DNA of 64,000 nt, from contig JAJEFJ010000075.1 of NCBI GenBank assembly GCA_022820485.1, forward strand, positions 1 through 64,000, read 5' to 3'. Of this stretch, positions 8,774 to 17,436 are shown one piece after another. The DNA is from Candidatus Latescibacterota bacterium. Its GTDB lineage: Bacteria > Latescibacterota > UBA2968 > UBA8231. A program made the translations under genes and the position numbers. Position 1 is the stretch's first letter. Every line of letters begins with the position of its first letter. Under the pieces are notes generated by a model. The model saw only the letters and a program-made list of their open reading frames with translations. It was not told the DNA's origin and searched no databases.

Positions 8774-9466
8774 ATGCTACTACGTATAGCTATCCTATGC
8801 ATTCTCTGGGCCTTGCCCACCGCCGCTCAGGACGGACTGCTGGGCACTTGGGAACATAGTCAAGAAGGAATTGAGGGGTTCCGCTTTACTTGGACCGACA
8901 CCCTAGAAAAGAAGACCTTTGAAAACACCACCGTTTTTTACGACACGGTGGCAGGCCAAGCCTCCCGCCGCGTGACTTTCCGAGAGGACGGGACCGCCCA
9001 CCTCAATTCCGTGAGGATTTCTGACCTCAGCGACTTTTCCGAGGCAGTGTTGACGGAACTAAAAGAACGGGGCCACCTCTTCGACTCTAGGACCTACGAC
9101 GGGATAGGTACTTGGTGTACTGCTGGCGACAGTCTGTGGATCGGGTACGACGAATTCATCATATATGAAGGCGATACTGAGATCCAACTCTCCGCGTTTT
9201 CTGCTGAGGATTTTATCCGCGAGCAAGATGCTGGGGAAGAGATATCTGAGGAAGACCGCGCCGCCGTAGAAGCATTCTATTCCCATTTTTTCAGCCTCAC
9301 TAAAGAGCAAATGGAGTTCGCCGGTACGTACCAGCTAGCAGGTGATAGGCTCTTTCTCACTTCTCTAGGTGTGGACGGTGCAGACCGCACCCGTGCGTAC
9401 ACTCGTACTACCGCTGTTACCGCCAACCCACATCAGTTGGGGCGCGGGCCCCTGAATGCCGGTTAA
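8774..9466 (+). CDS. Secreted lipocalin-like protein of unknown function
   Basis: The protein has 230 residues. A clear signal peptide (MLLRIAILCILWALPTAAQD, cleavage after AAQ or TAA) is followed by LLGTWEHSQEGIEGFRF, an opening typical of lipocalin-like folds. Charged and aromatic beta-rich sequence follows and ends with a strand RLFLTSL. No catalytic motif is visible. A weak GAGAGGATA site precedes the ATG. It is followed 32 bp later by the MORN-repeat protein and then the PhyH-like gene on the same strand, which could be one transcript. I do not assign a function. Confidence 0.7.
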   Translation: MLLRIAILCILWALPTAAQDGLLGTWEHSQEGIEGFRFTWTDTLEKKTFENTTVFYDTVAGQASRRVTFREDGTAHLNSVRISDLSDFSEAVLTELKERGHLFDSRTYDGIGTWCTAGDSLWIGYDEFIIYEGDTEIQLSAFSAEDFIREQDAGEEISEEDRAAVEAFYSHFFSLTKEQMEFAGTYQLAGDRLFLTSLGVDGADRTRAYTRTTAVTANPHQLGRGPLNAG

Positions 9467-9498
9467 TAACGTATCGGCCAATTAGTGCGGAGGGAATC

Positions 9499-9960
9499 AT
9501 GGCCAGCCATCTTGAAGACGTCGAGTACAAAAACGGCAAAAAACACGGCCCTTGGGTGCTGTACTACGCCGATGGCGGCAAGCGCCGCGAAGGCACTTTC
9601 GACATGGGCAAAAAGACGGGGAAATGGATCGAGTACCACCGAAACGGCCGGCCCGCTAGTATCAATCACTACCGAGAAAATAAGCTTACCGGCGACCACG
9701 TAGCCTACTATGAAAACGGCAACCGGAAACAAACTGGGCAATTCAATGAATACCGCGGCAAGAGCACGGACGGGCGCAAGAAGGGCACGTGGATTTTTTA
9801 CGCCACCGACGGCGAGACGGTCTGGCGGCGCATTACCTACAAAGACGGCCGCCGCTGCCGCGAGGACGAGCATCCCCTCGGTTTGTGCCCAGATTGCGAC
9901 AAGCCGGTAGAATCGCCCGCGTGGGAACACTGTCCCCGCTGCGACGCCGAGTTGATCTAA
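9499..9960 (+). CDS. MORN-variant (YwqK-like) repeat protein with C-terminal zinc ribbon
   Basis: The protein has 153 residues. Three to four MORN-variant units are visible: KHGPWVLYYADGGKRREG, KTGKWIEYHRNGRPASI, LTGDHVAYYENGNRKQTG and KKGTWIFYATDGE. The last ~25 residues hold two CxxC pairs, CPDC and CPRC, about 16 residues apart, forming a zinc-ribbon tail. There is no signal peptide, so a cytoplasmic location is likely. MORN-variant proteins are often annotated as YwqK-type antitoxins, but many have no toxin partner and none is seen here. The start has GGAGGG upstream. The pairing of MORN repeats with a zinc ribbon is uncommon in my experience. Confidence 0.72.
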   Translation: MASHLEDVEYKNGKKHGPWVLYYADGGKRREGTFDMGKKTGKWIEYHRNGRPASINHYRENKLTGDHVAYYENGNRKQTGQFNEYRGKSTDGRKKGTWIFYATDGETVWRRITYKDGRRCREDEHPLGLCPDCDKPVESPAWEHCPRCDAELI

Positions 9961-10003
9961 AGGTTCATTTGCAAAATTGACCAGCAACCCATAGGAGAAA
10001 GCC

Positions 10004-10825
10004 ATGAGCGAGCATAGTGCCGCGCCCGTGCCCATGACCGACGAGCAGAAGTTTTTTTTCGACCTCCAAGGCTGGATATTGTTGCCCTCGGTTCTGTCTG
10101 AGGCGGAAATCGCAGCGATGAAGGCCGAGGTGTACGACGGTGCCAAACAGGGCTACCAAGGGGCCTTGCAGGAACTGTTGGATCATCCGGCGGTGGTCGG
10201 CATTCTCACTGAGATCCTCGCCGAAGAGCCATACCTCGGGGACGAGTACTACAGCTTCCGCTGTGAAAATTCCTTTATCACAGTGCGACACGCCGGCTGG
10301 AAAAGCACCGACAACGGCACCGGCCTGCCGCATGTGGTGCGGCCGCCGCAACAGGCCAATGCCATGCGCTACCAAGTGGCGGGCAACAAGATATTTTCCG
10401 GGTTGACGCGGGTGGTGTGGGAGCTTGAAGAAGTGAAAGCTGGCCAAGGGGGCACCACGTTTCTCTCCGGCTCGCACAAGGCCCATTTCAACTACGGCGG
10501 CCCCGATCCCAACCGGCCCAATATCGGCGAATCGCCTTGGGAGGAACGCATGCGCGCGGCCATGGCCCAATATAGCTGCCCGCCTGGCTCGGCCATTGTC
10601 TTCACCGAAAGCCTGCTACACGCGGCCAACGATTGGCGCAATTCAGACAATCCGCGCTGCGCCGTGTTCAATTGCTACAATTCCCTGTGGGCGCAATGGC
10701 ACCGGCTCAATCTCAGCCACGAGGCCATCGAGGCCATGCCGCCCAAGCGCCGCTCGCTGTTTCGCGGTACGTGGCAAATAGGCGGCGAGAATCGCGCCTA
10801 TTCGCTGGACAACCGCTCGGTTTGA
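10004..10825 (+). CDS. Phytanoyl-CoA dioxygenase (PhyH)-like protein with altered metal motif
   Basis: The protein has 273 residues. The PhyH double-stranded beta-helix pattern is seen in an N-terminal FFFDLQGWILLPSVLSEAEI, the mid-domain GGTTFLSGSHKA and the distal IVFTESLLHAAND. Family members are Fe(II)/2-oxoglutarate oxygenases using an HxD...H triad. Here the expected HxD site reads LPHVV (H110-V-V112), so the Asp ligand is missing while the distal His is kept. Catalysis in the normal manner is therefore doubtful. GGAGAAAGCC precedes the ATG. The gene sits between the MORN protein and the DUF6785 membrane protein. A 29-codon relic of a similar gene tail occurs at 45283-45372. Confidence 0.8.
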   Translation: MSEHSAAPVPMTDEQKFFFDLQGWILLPSVLSEAEIAAMKAEVYDGAKQGYQGALQELLDHPAVVGILTEILAEEPYLGDEYYSFRCENSFITVRHAGWKSTDNGTGLPHVVRPPQQANAMRYQVAGNKIFSGLTRVVWELEEVKAGQGGTTFLSGSHKAHFNYGGPDPNRPNIGESPWEERMRAAMAQYSCPPGSAIVFTESLLHAANDWRNSDNPRCAVFNCYNSLWAQWHRLNLSHEAIEAMPPKRRSLFRGTWQIGGENRAYSLDNRSV

Positions 10826-10866
10826 AGAATAGCGAGTCGGGTGCTCGACGGGCGAGGTCGGAGCGA

Positions 10867-12849
10867 ATGGCTGAGACCTTTATCAGACGAGCTAACTCGG
10901 AGGTGACTCCTGCCGGGGAGAGCCAGCCCCTTTCTATCCGGGCCTTTTTGTTGGGGCCCCTGTTGTGCCTGCTCATTGGCGTCGGCACCATCTACGCCAA
11001 CGCCATCATCCAGGGCACCTTCATGGCTTGGTGCTTTAGCAATCCCGTTGCTCTCTTCCTGTTCTTCTACCTAGTGTTGGGCAATATCTTGGTGGGCACC
11101 TTGGCTCGCAATTTGGCGCTGAGGCGGGAAGAGTTGGTGCTGATCTACGCCATGATGATGGTGTCGGCGTCGATTCCCACCTTTGGCTTGGTCGAGCACT
11201 TGCTGCCCATGATCACGGGGGTCTTTTACTATGCTACCCCCGAAAACAATTGGGGTGAACTGATCCAGCCCTATGTTCCCGTTTGGATCGCCCCCAGCGA
11301 TGGGCAGTTGATCCAGGGTTTCTACGAGGGCCTGCCCAAGGGAATGCCGGTGCCTTGGGAAGGCTGGTTGGAGGCGTTGGGCTATTGGTCTGTTTTCCTC
11401 CTCGCTCTCTATTTAGTGTCGATTGGCCTGATGGTGATTTTGCGCCGGCCGTGGATGGAAGGGGAACGCCTGCTCTATCCGATGATGCAGGTCCCCATTG
11501 AGATGATCAACGGACGCGAGGGGACATCCTTGGTGAGTGCGGTCTTCCGCCAGCCGCAGATGTGGATCGGTTTTGCTCTGCCCGTTATAGTGGGCTGCTG
11601 CAACGCCCTGCACAATTACTATCCGCAATGGCCGGGGCTGTACTTTCGCTCCAGTATGTACTTGTTCCGCGATACCATCAATCTGCCCTTTGAGTTTTCG
11701 TTTTCTCTGGTGGGTTTTTCCTATTTCATCAACCGAAACCTAGCCTTGGGAATCTGGTTTTTCTATTTGCTGGCCCTCGTCGAGCAGGGCTGTTTCAATA
11801 TTCTCGGCGTCCACAGTACGGAAAAATTGGGTTGGTTTAGCAATCCTAGTTCCCCTTATCTGACCCACCAAGCTCTGGGGGCCATGCTGGTATTCGCTCT
11901 ATATACTTTGTGGAAGGCGCGCTCTCATTTGCTGGCGGTAGCGCGCCGGGCTTGGAGGTGGGGTGGCGACGCTGGCGACCAGAACGAGATTATGTCGTAC
12001 CGGGCGGCCTTGTGGACGGTACTGGTGGGATTGGTCGTCATGGTAGTGTGGCTCGAGGCCACAGGCATCCCCTTGGTGGCGGTATTGCTCTTAGTCGCGG
12101 TGGCGATGCTGATCTTCGTCGCCTTGTCGCGCATTGTCGCCGAGGCTGGGGTGGCGCTGGTGCGAGCGCCGCTCATTGCGCCCGATTTTGTCATGGCCAG
12201 CATGGGCACCTCCTTCCTCGGGCCGAAGGGCTTGACTGGACTGGCCTACACCTATCCGTGGACTGCGGATATCGTCACCTTCCCCATGGCGGCCTGCGCC
12301 AATAGCCTGAAGATGATCCACGAGGTGGTGCGAGGGAGAAAGCGGGCCTTTTTCTGGGGCATGGTGCTGGCCTTGGTGGTTACGTTGGCCGGCGCGTTCT
12401 GGATTGTGCTGTACCTGTCCTATCGGCACGGCGGAATCAATCTCAATAGCTGGTTCTGGCTCACCTCTTCCTCCGTTCCCCTCTCCTATATCTCGATGAT
12501 GATGCGCAATCCCTCGACGACGGAGCTAGGCGGCTGGCTGTTTACGGGCTTTGGCGCGGGGCTGATGTGGCTGCTGATTTGGGTGCATCAGCGGGTCATG
12601 TGGTGGCCCATTCATCCGCTGGGCCTGGCCATGACCGGGACGGTTTTCACCTCGGGGGTGATGTGGTTCAACGTCTTTTTGGCTTGGGCTATAAAGGGCT
12701 TAGTGCTCAAATACGGCGGGGGCGTTTTGTACCGTCAGACCCGGTACTTTTTTGTCGGCATGATCTTGGGTGCCTTTGTCGTGGCTGGCACTTGGCTGGT
12801 CATCGACTTTATTACCGGGAAACAGGGCAATTTCGTGTTGATATGGTGA
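10867..12849 (+). CDS. Polytopic membrane protein, DUF6785 (OPT-like) family
   Basis: I start the protein at the ATG at 10867 (660 aa) because the upstream in-frame extension to 10633 overlaps the PhyH gene and is Arg-rich shadow sequence; GGAG lies very close upstream. There are about 12-14 hydrophobic segments from residue ~25 (FLLGPLLCLLIGVGTIYANA) to the end. Signature pieces are REELVLIYAMMM, EGERLLYPMMQVP, SRIVAEAGVALVRAP and GVLYRQTRYFFVGMILG. These match the DUF6785/DUF6784 proteins found in Planctomycetes, Latescibacteria and relatives, which resemble oligopeptide transporters. The transported substrate is unknown. Confidence 0.72.
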   Translation: MAETFIRRANSEVTPAGESQPLSIRAFLLGPLLCLLIGVGTIYANAIIQGTFMAWCFSNPVALFLFFYLVLGNILVGTLARNLALRREELVLIYAMMMVSASIPTFGLVEHLLPMITGVFYYATPENNWGELIQPYVPVWIAPSDGQLIQGFYEGLPKGMPVPWEGWLEALGYWSVFLLALYLVSIGLMVILRRPWMEGERLLYPMMQVPIEMINGREGTSLVSAVFRQPQMWIGFALPVIVGCCNALHNYYPQWPGLYFRSSMYLFRDTINLPFEFSFSLVGFSYFINRNLALGIWFFYLLALVEQGCFNILGVHSTEKLGWFSNPSSPYLTHQALGAMLVFALYTLWKARSHLLAVARRAWRWGGDAGDQNEIMSYRAALWTVLVGLVVMVVWLEATGIPLVAVLLLVAVAMLIFVALSRIVAEAGVALVRAPLIAPDFVMASMGTSFLGPKGLTGLAYTYPWTADIVTFPMAACANSLKMIHEVVRGRKRAFFWGMVLALVVTLAGAFWIVLYLSYRHGGINLNSWFWLTSSSVPLSYISMMMRNPSTTELGGWLFTGFGAGLMWLLIWVHQRVMWWPIHPLGLAMTGTVFTSGVMWFNVFLAWAIKGLVLKYGGGVLYRQTRYFFVGMILGAFVVAGTWLVIDFITGKQGNFVLIW

Positions 12850-12862
12850 GTGCCCTGCTCAT

Positions 12863-14701
12863 TTAATACGCCACACTGATCGCGCCGGTGTGTTCTTCCC
12901 GCGCTTTGTCCGTGTCCACTCGCACCTGATACAGATACGTCCCGGGTGCCACGGCGCTGCCGTCATCGCTGTGGCCGTCCCACAAGTGGACGTGACGACC
13001 GCTGCGCTGGTGGCCCCGGTAGAGCGACCGGACTAGACGGCCCGCGAGGTCGAATATATCTACCGCCACTTGACCGGTCTCCACCAATTCCAACAGCGAG
13101 TATTCGACGCCGACCGCGTCGTTGATCCCGTCCCCGTTGGGCGTGACCACGGGCGGCTGCGCCCGCACCTCACTCACGAGGCGGCCGCGCAGGCGTATGC
13201 CGGCCCACACTTGGTTGCTGTCCAGTGCAAAGGTGGCGTCTCCGCCCTGGACCTGCTGACCCACTTCGAGGGGGCGTTCGGAGTCGAACACCTGACCCGC
13301 AAAAGTCGTGCCAAAGTGAAAGACTTGGGCGCGGAAGAAGACCTCGACCAACTTCTGACTATCGGTGGCGTCCATGCGCGGCAGCGATAGCGCCAAGCGC
13401 TTGTGTGCAAGGTCGGCAGTCCAGGCCACTCCATCTCCATTGACGTGGACAGAATCGATGCCGACAAATCGTCCAGAGGTCTGCAGCACTAATTGGTCGA
13501 AACCACTGTTGTCCGGCACGATGAGCGGTTTAAAGGCATAGGTAAACGGCGTCACTTGGCCTGGTTCGGCTTCCACCGGCCAGATTTCGGCAACCACTTG
13601 GTCGGTTATGGGCGGCTGCGAGGTGGTGAACTCGACAAAGTTGAGCCCGGCCCCTTGAAAGCCTTTCGGCAAGAGCAGGATCTGGAATTGCAGGTACTGC
13701 CGGGCGTTCGGCGCAATAATGGGCGTGCCAGTGCTGTCGGCAAAATCGTAGGTCCCGGACCAGGGGTTCCAATGGTCTAAGTCTGTAGTAATGCCGGCTT
13801 TATTGCCCTTCAGCTTGTCGTAAGCCGCGCGCGTGAGGGGCTGGCCGGTCGCGTCGCGAAAGGTCTGCTCGTCGCCGCGGCCTGTAAAGCGCCAGTAGCG
13901 ATTGGGGTCAGCCGCGGTGCCATTGCGCGTGCGGATTTTGACGCGAGCGTCTCGTTCCTTGAAACCGGACCAGCGCAGGTCGCCCACGGTGGCGGGGCCA
14001 CCCAAATCGAAGATCTGAGTTTGGTAGAAGCCCTCCAAGACGTAGCCTGCTCCGTATGCTTCGAATTCGGCGACTTCCCAATCGCGTTGGCGGAAAGCCA
14101 TGCTCAGCACCAGCCGGTCGGCAGCTTGGGGCGGAAAGAGGAGATCGACCGTGCTAGAGCGATTGTCCGTTTCTGAGAAGATGACCTCGTCGCGGTCGTC
14201 GTCGTAAGCCGTGAGAATGAATTGTTCGATGAAGCGCAGGGGAAATTGAGGCGAGGGATAGAACCGCACGCGGTTGACCGAGAAACGCCCCCCCAAGTCG
14301 AGAATGAGTACGACGCGCGCACCGACGTGCTCCGAATCGGTATTCTTGAACACGGTCGTCGAATCGCCATCGGCGATTCCGGCGGTCACTTCGTTCTCGG
14401 TTTCCAGAAAGCCGCCCACGCCAAAGCGAGCGCTTTTGGATCCGCCGCCTCGGTCCTTGGCGGTAAGTGCCAAATTATCGTCCGCTGTGGTCAGAATGGG
14501 CGTCGCTTGGCCGCCCTCAAATAGCAAGCCCTCGGTCCGCCCGTCAAAACCCGCAAAGGCTTCCTCCCAGGCCAGATGGACGATGTCCACTCCCTCCATC
14601 TGCGTGGGTGGGGGACCGCCAATTCGGTACAGGGTCAAGCCCCAGTTGTCGCACGGCCACAGGGCAATAGCGGCCCAGATCGCTAAAATGGACGCTCTCA
14701 T
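12863..14701 (-). CDS. Secreted discoidin-like protein with C-terminal FlgD-type Ig domain (paralog A)
   Basis: The protein has 612 residues with a signal peptide (cleavage near residue 20). Visible in order are an LTLYRIGG opening, a discoidin/F5-8C-like region with VNRVRFYPSPQ, an EVAEFEAYGAGYVLEGF strand pair, a GEIWPVEAEPGQVTPFTY module, and from about residue 510 a FlgD-like Ig domain entered by VVTPNGDGINDAVG and containing DIFDLAGRLVRSLY. The last residues are ISVAY. The product is predicted to be exported and surface-held; the terminal domain resembles those used as sorting or anchoring modules. It is the closest relative of paralog B (20476-22338) and is convergent with the DUF6785 gene. 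Confidence 0.82.
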   Translation of the reverse strand: MRASILAIWAAIALWPCDNWGLTLYRIGGPPPTQMEGVDIVHLAWEEAFAGFDGRTEGLLFEGGQATPILTTADDNLALTAKDRGGGSKSARFGVGGFLETENEVTAGIADGDSTTVFKNTDSEHVGARVVLILDLGGRFSVNRVRFYPSPQFPLRFIEQFILTAYDDDRDEVIFSETDNRSSTVDLLFPPQAADRLVLSMAFRQRDWEVAEFEAYGAGYVLEGFYQTQIFDLGGPATVGDLRWSGFKERDARVKIRTRNGTAADPNRYWRFTGRGDEQTFRDATGQPLTRAAYDKLKGNKAGITTDLDHWNPWSGTYDFADSTGTPIIAPNARQYLQFQILLLPKGFQGAGLNFVEFTTSQPPITDQVVAEIWPVEAEPGQVTPFTYAFKPLIVPDNSGFDQLVLQTSGRFVGIDSVHVNGDGVAWTADLAHKRLALSLPRMDATDSQKLVEVFFRAQVFHFGTTFAGQVFDSERPLEVGQQVQGGDATFALDSNQVWAGIRLRGRLVSEVRAQPPVVTPNGDGINDAVGVEYSLLELVETGQVAVDIFDLAGRLVRSLYRGHQRSGRHVHLWDGHSDDGSAVAPGTYLYQVRVDTDKAREEHTGAISVAY

Positions 14702-14846
14702 GTCGCTTCACCATTGGAGATGGTTCCATTATAAAGCGGCTCGGGTAGCGAGACAACTGCGCGGTGTGTGGCTGTTGGAGCTAGTCGTTGCTTGACCTAT
14801 CTTTTTCGGCATAAGTCTAACTGCGCGATCTCATCAGGAGGAGCAC

Positions 14847-15773
14847 ATGGGAGTGTGGATCGAAAAAGCACCGATGCCGACCAATCGGCACGATCTCCAG
14901 GCGATTGCTGTGGACGGCGAGATCTATGCCATTTCTGGGGCTGGAGACCATACAGTGCACGTAGTTGAAATCTACGACGTAGCCAGCGACACTTGGCGAC
15001 CGGGACCGCCCATCCCCACGCAGCGAGGGTGGTTCGGCGCGGCGCGAGTCGGCGACGAGATTTACGCCTGCGGCGGCAAGCGGGTGCGCACGGAAGAGGA
15101 AAAACAGCAAACCGGCGACGACTATCATTTTGAAATCCGCGACAGCGTCGAGGTTTTGAATCTGAAGACGCAGACTTGGTCCGCTGTCGCGCCCTTGAGC
15201 AAACCACGGGCTGGGCTGGTGGCCGTTGTCTGCCAAGGGAAGATCTACGCAGTCGGCGGCAACAGCATGAATGCCGAGCCAGCGATCGGCCAGCAGCACT
15301 TGGACCGCGTCGAGGTCTTCGACCCAGCCACGGCCCGCTGGACCTTGGGGGTGCCCCTGCCCAAAGCAGTCCAAGGGCCTGGAGTCGCCGTGGTGGACGA
15401 CAAAATCTACGTCGCGACCGGGATCGGCGGCGATGGACCCCGGCCCGACTTCAATGTCTTCGACCCGGCTACTAGCCGCTGGTCGCCGCTGCCGCCCATT
15501 CCCACGCCGCGCTGCGATCCGGGCTGTTTGGCCGTGGGGCGCAAGATCTACGTCTTTGGCGGCTGGGGTGGATCGGCACCCTATCACACCGAGGTCGAAG
15601 TGTACGATATCGATGTCGGCACTTGGTCGAGCGAGACGCCCATGCCAGTGAAAAAAGCCTGGATGGCCACTGCGAATGTCGGCGAGCGAATTTTCGTCAT
15701 GGGTGGGGCCCACAAGTGGGAGGACCGAGCGGGGTACAACTGGATCGCAGATCTGCACGAGTACGTGCCCTAG
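14847..15773 (+). CDS. Kelch-repeat beta-propeller protein (copy 1)
   Basis: The protein has 308 residues made of about six Kelch units, each with a pattern such as IYAISGAGDHTVHVVEIYDV, then W-x-x-x-P-P-I-P-T and a Gly-Gly pair (KIYAVGGNSM, KIYVFGGWGG). No signal peptide is seen, so a cytoplasmic location is likely; Kelch propellers bind proteins or sugars or act as mutarotase or epimerase-like enzymes. The ATG at 14847 follows AGGAGG. The CRTAC1 gene starts seven bases after its stop. It is clearly paralogous to the 308-aa Kelch protein at 50734-51660, sharing both the start (MG.WI..APMP) and the end (GYNWIADLHE). Confidence 0.87.
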   Translation: MGVWIEKAPMPTNRHDLQAIAVDGEIYAISGAGDHTVHVVEIYDVASDTWRPGPPIPTQRGWFGAARVGDEIYACGGKRVRTEEEKQQTGDDYHFEIRDSVEVLNLKTQTWSAVAPLSKPRAGLVAVVCQGKIYAVGGNSMNAEPAIGQQHLDRVEVFDPATARWTLGVPLPKAVQGPGVAVVDDKIYVATGIGGDGPRPDFNVFDPATSRWSPLPPIPTPRCDPGCLAVGRKIYVFGGWGGSAPYHTEVEVYDIDVGTWSSETPMPVKKAWMATANVGERIFVMGGAHKWEDRAGYNWIADLHEYVP

Positions 15774-15780
15774 GGCGCTC

Positions 15781-17436
15781 ATGGCCACCGGGGTTTCCCT
15801 GGTCCTAGCGGCCATTCTACTGGGCTGCCAAGCGCAATCCGGGCGGGAACAGGCCCCTTTTCACTTCGTCGATGCCAGCCGGGAAGCGGGGCTGGACTTT
15901 CTAAACGTCTCCGGTAGCCCAGAACAGAATTACGTCCTTGAGTCCATGTCCACCGGGGCGGCCTTTCTCGACTACGACAACGACGGTTTTCAGGATCTTT
16001 TCGTCGTCAACGGGACGCGGTTGGAATACCAGCCAGAGGAGGCGCGCAACCGGCTCTTCCACAATGAGCTGGGTGCCGGAGGTGCGCGGGTTTTCCGCCA
16101 AGTGGAAGCCGATCTAGGCGTTGGGGGCTGGGGCATGGGATGCGCTGCGGGGGACTACGACAACGACGGCGATGTCGATCTGTACGTCACGTATTGGGGT
16201 CCCAACCAACTCTGGCGCAACGATGGGGCGGGGCGCTTTGCCGAAGTTGCCACTGCTGCTGGAGTGGACGACGGTCGCTGGGGCTCTAGCGCCGCCTTTG
16301 GGGATGTCGATGGCGATGGGTGGCTCGATCTGTACGTGACCAACTACCTCGAATTCGACTTGGACAATCCGCCGGCAGGCGGCTCTAAATGCCACTACAA
16401 AGGTCTATACGTGTACTGCGGACCCGAATACGCTGGTCGGCAGGCGGACCGAATCTACCGCAATCGGGGCGACGGAACGTTTCTGGACATGAGCGATTCC
16501 ACCGGAGTTGGCACCCTGCACTATCCGGCGATGGGGGTCGTCTTCAACGACTTGGACCGCGACGGCGACCTCGATCTGTACGTGGCCAACGACACCGAAC
16601 CCAACCTGCTCTGGCGCAACGACGGCGACTGGCGTTTGGTCCAGGTGGCCGTCCAAGCCGGGGCCGCGTACAGCGGCGATGGTTTGCCGCAAGCCAGCAT
16701 GGGATTGCACGCTGGCGATTTTGATCGCGACGGCGATCTCGATCTCTTTGCAACGCACTTTTCAGAAGAGCTCAATACCCTGTACTGCAACGAGGGAACT
16801 TGGCGCTTCCGGGATTGCACCCGCGAGGTCGGCTTGAGCCAAATTGAGGGCCCCTACTTGGGATGGGGAACGGCCTTTGTTGATTTCGACCGGGATGGTT
16901 GGCTCGACTTATTCGTTGCCAACGGGCACGTCTATCCACAACTGGACCAGAGCTACGCCGATTTGCGCTACGCCCAGCGCAATTTGCTCTACCGCAACGA
17001 GGGTGGGCGGTTCCGGGAGGTGGGAGAGCAAAGCGGGGCCGGGTGGAAGTTGCAGAAGGTGAGCCGCGCGGCCGCAGTAGGCGATTACGACAACGACGGC
17101 GATGTCGATGTTTTCATTATGAACTTGAACGATACGCCGACCCTGCTGCGCAACGACAGCGAGGTCGCCAATCGCTGGTTGGGGCTGCGGTTGGTGGGGG
17201 CCGAAGGGCGGATTGCCATCGGTGCTGAGGTGCGAGTGCGCGCTGGCGGTAGCGAGCAAGTGCGAGAGGTCCATCGGGGGTACAGTTTCCAAGCCCAAAA
17301 CGACCCGCGCTTGTTGTTCGGCCTAGGGCCGGCAGCAGCGGTGGAACAGGTGGAAATCCGCTGGCCTTCTGGGCGGCGGCAGGTTTTGTCGAGTCTGCCG
17401 ACCGGGCGCTATGTGGAGGTGGTGGAGCCGCCCTGA
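15781..17436 (+). CDS. CRTAC1-family lipoprotein: VCBS/FG-GAP repeats and ASPIC/UnbV domain (copy 1)
   Basis: The protein has 551 residues from the ATG at 15781; upstream in-frame sequence lies inside the Kelch gene. The N-terminus MATGVSLVLAAILLGCQA has a lipobox (LLGC), so this is probably a lipoprotein. The body is an integrin-like propeller with repeated Ca-binding D-x-D-x-D-G loops (DYDNDGFQDLFVVNG, DYDNDGDVDLYVT, DVDGDGWLDLYV and others). The final ~70 residues form the ASPIC/UnbV domain (GYSFQAQNDPRLLFGLG, VEIRWPSGRRQ). Such proteins are surface or periplasmic binders of unknown ligand. Its 3' end overlaps the convergent SurA-like gene by 28 bp. Confidence 0.9.
   Translation: MATGVSLVLAAILLGCQAQSGREQAPFHFVDASREAGLDFLNVSGSPEQNYVLESMSTGAAFLDYDNDGFQDLFVVNGTRLEYQPEEARNRLFHNELGAGGARVFRQVEADLGVGGWGMGCAAGDYDNDGDVDLYVTYWGPNQLWRNDGAGRFAEVATAAGVDDGRWGSSAAFGDVDGDGWLDLYVTNYLEFDLDNPPAGGSKCHYKGLYVYCGPEYAGRQADRIYRNRGDGTFLDMSDSTGVGTLHYPAMGVVFNDLDRDGDLDLYVANDTEPNLLWRNDGDWRLVQVAVQAGAAYSGDGLPQASMGLHAGDFDRDGDLDLFATHFSEELNTLYCNEGTWRFRDCTREVGLSQIEGPYLGWGTAFVDFDRDGWLDLFVANGHVYPQLDQSYADLRYAQRNLLYRNEGGRFREVGEQSGAGWKLQKVSRAAAVGDYDNDGDVDVFIMNLNDTPTLLRNDSEVANRWLGLRLVGAEGRIAIGAEVRVRAGGSEQVREVHRGYSFQAQNDPRLLFGLGPAAAVEQVEIRWPSGRRQVLSSLPTGRYVEVVEPP

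Noticed and set aside
9499-9960. YwqK-type antitoxin of a toxin-antitoxin pair
   Set aside because: No toxin-like gene is adjacent. The neighbours are a secreted lipocalin-like protein and a PhyH-like protein.
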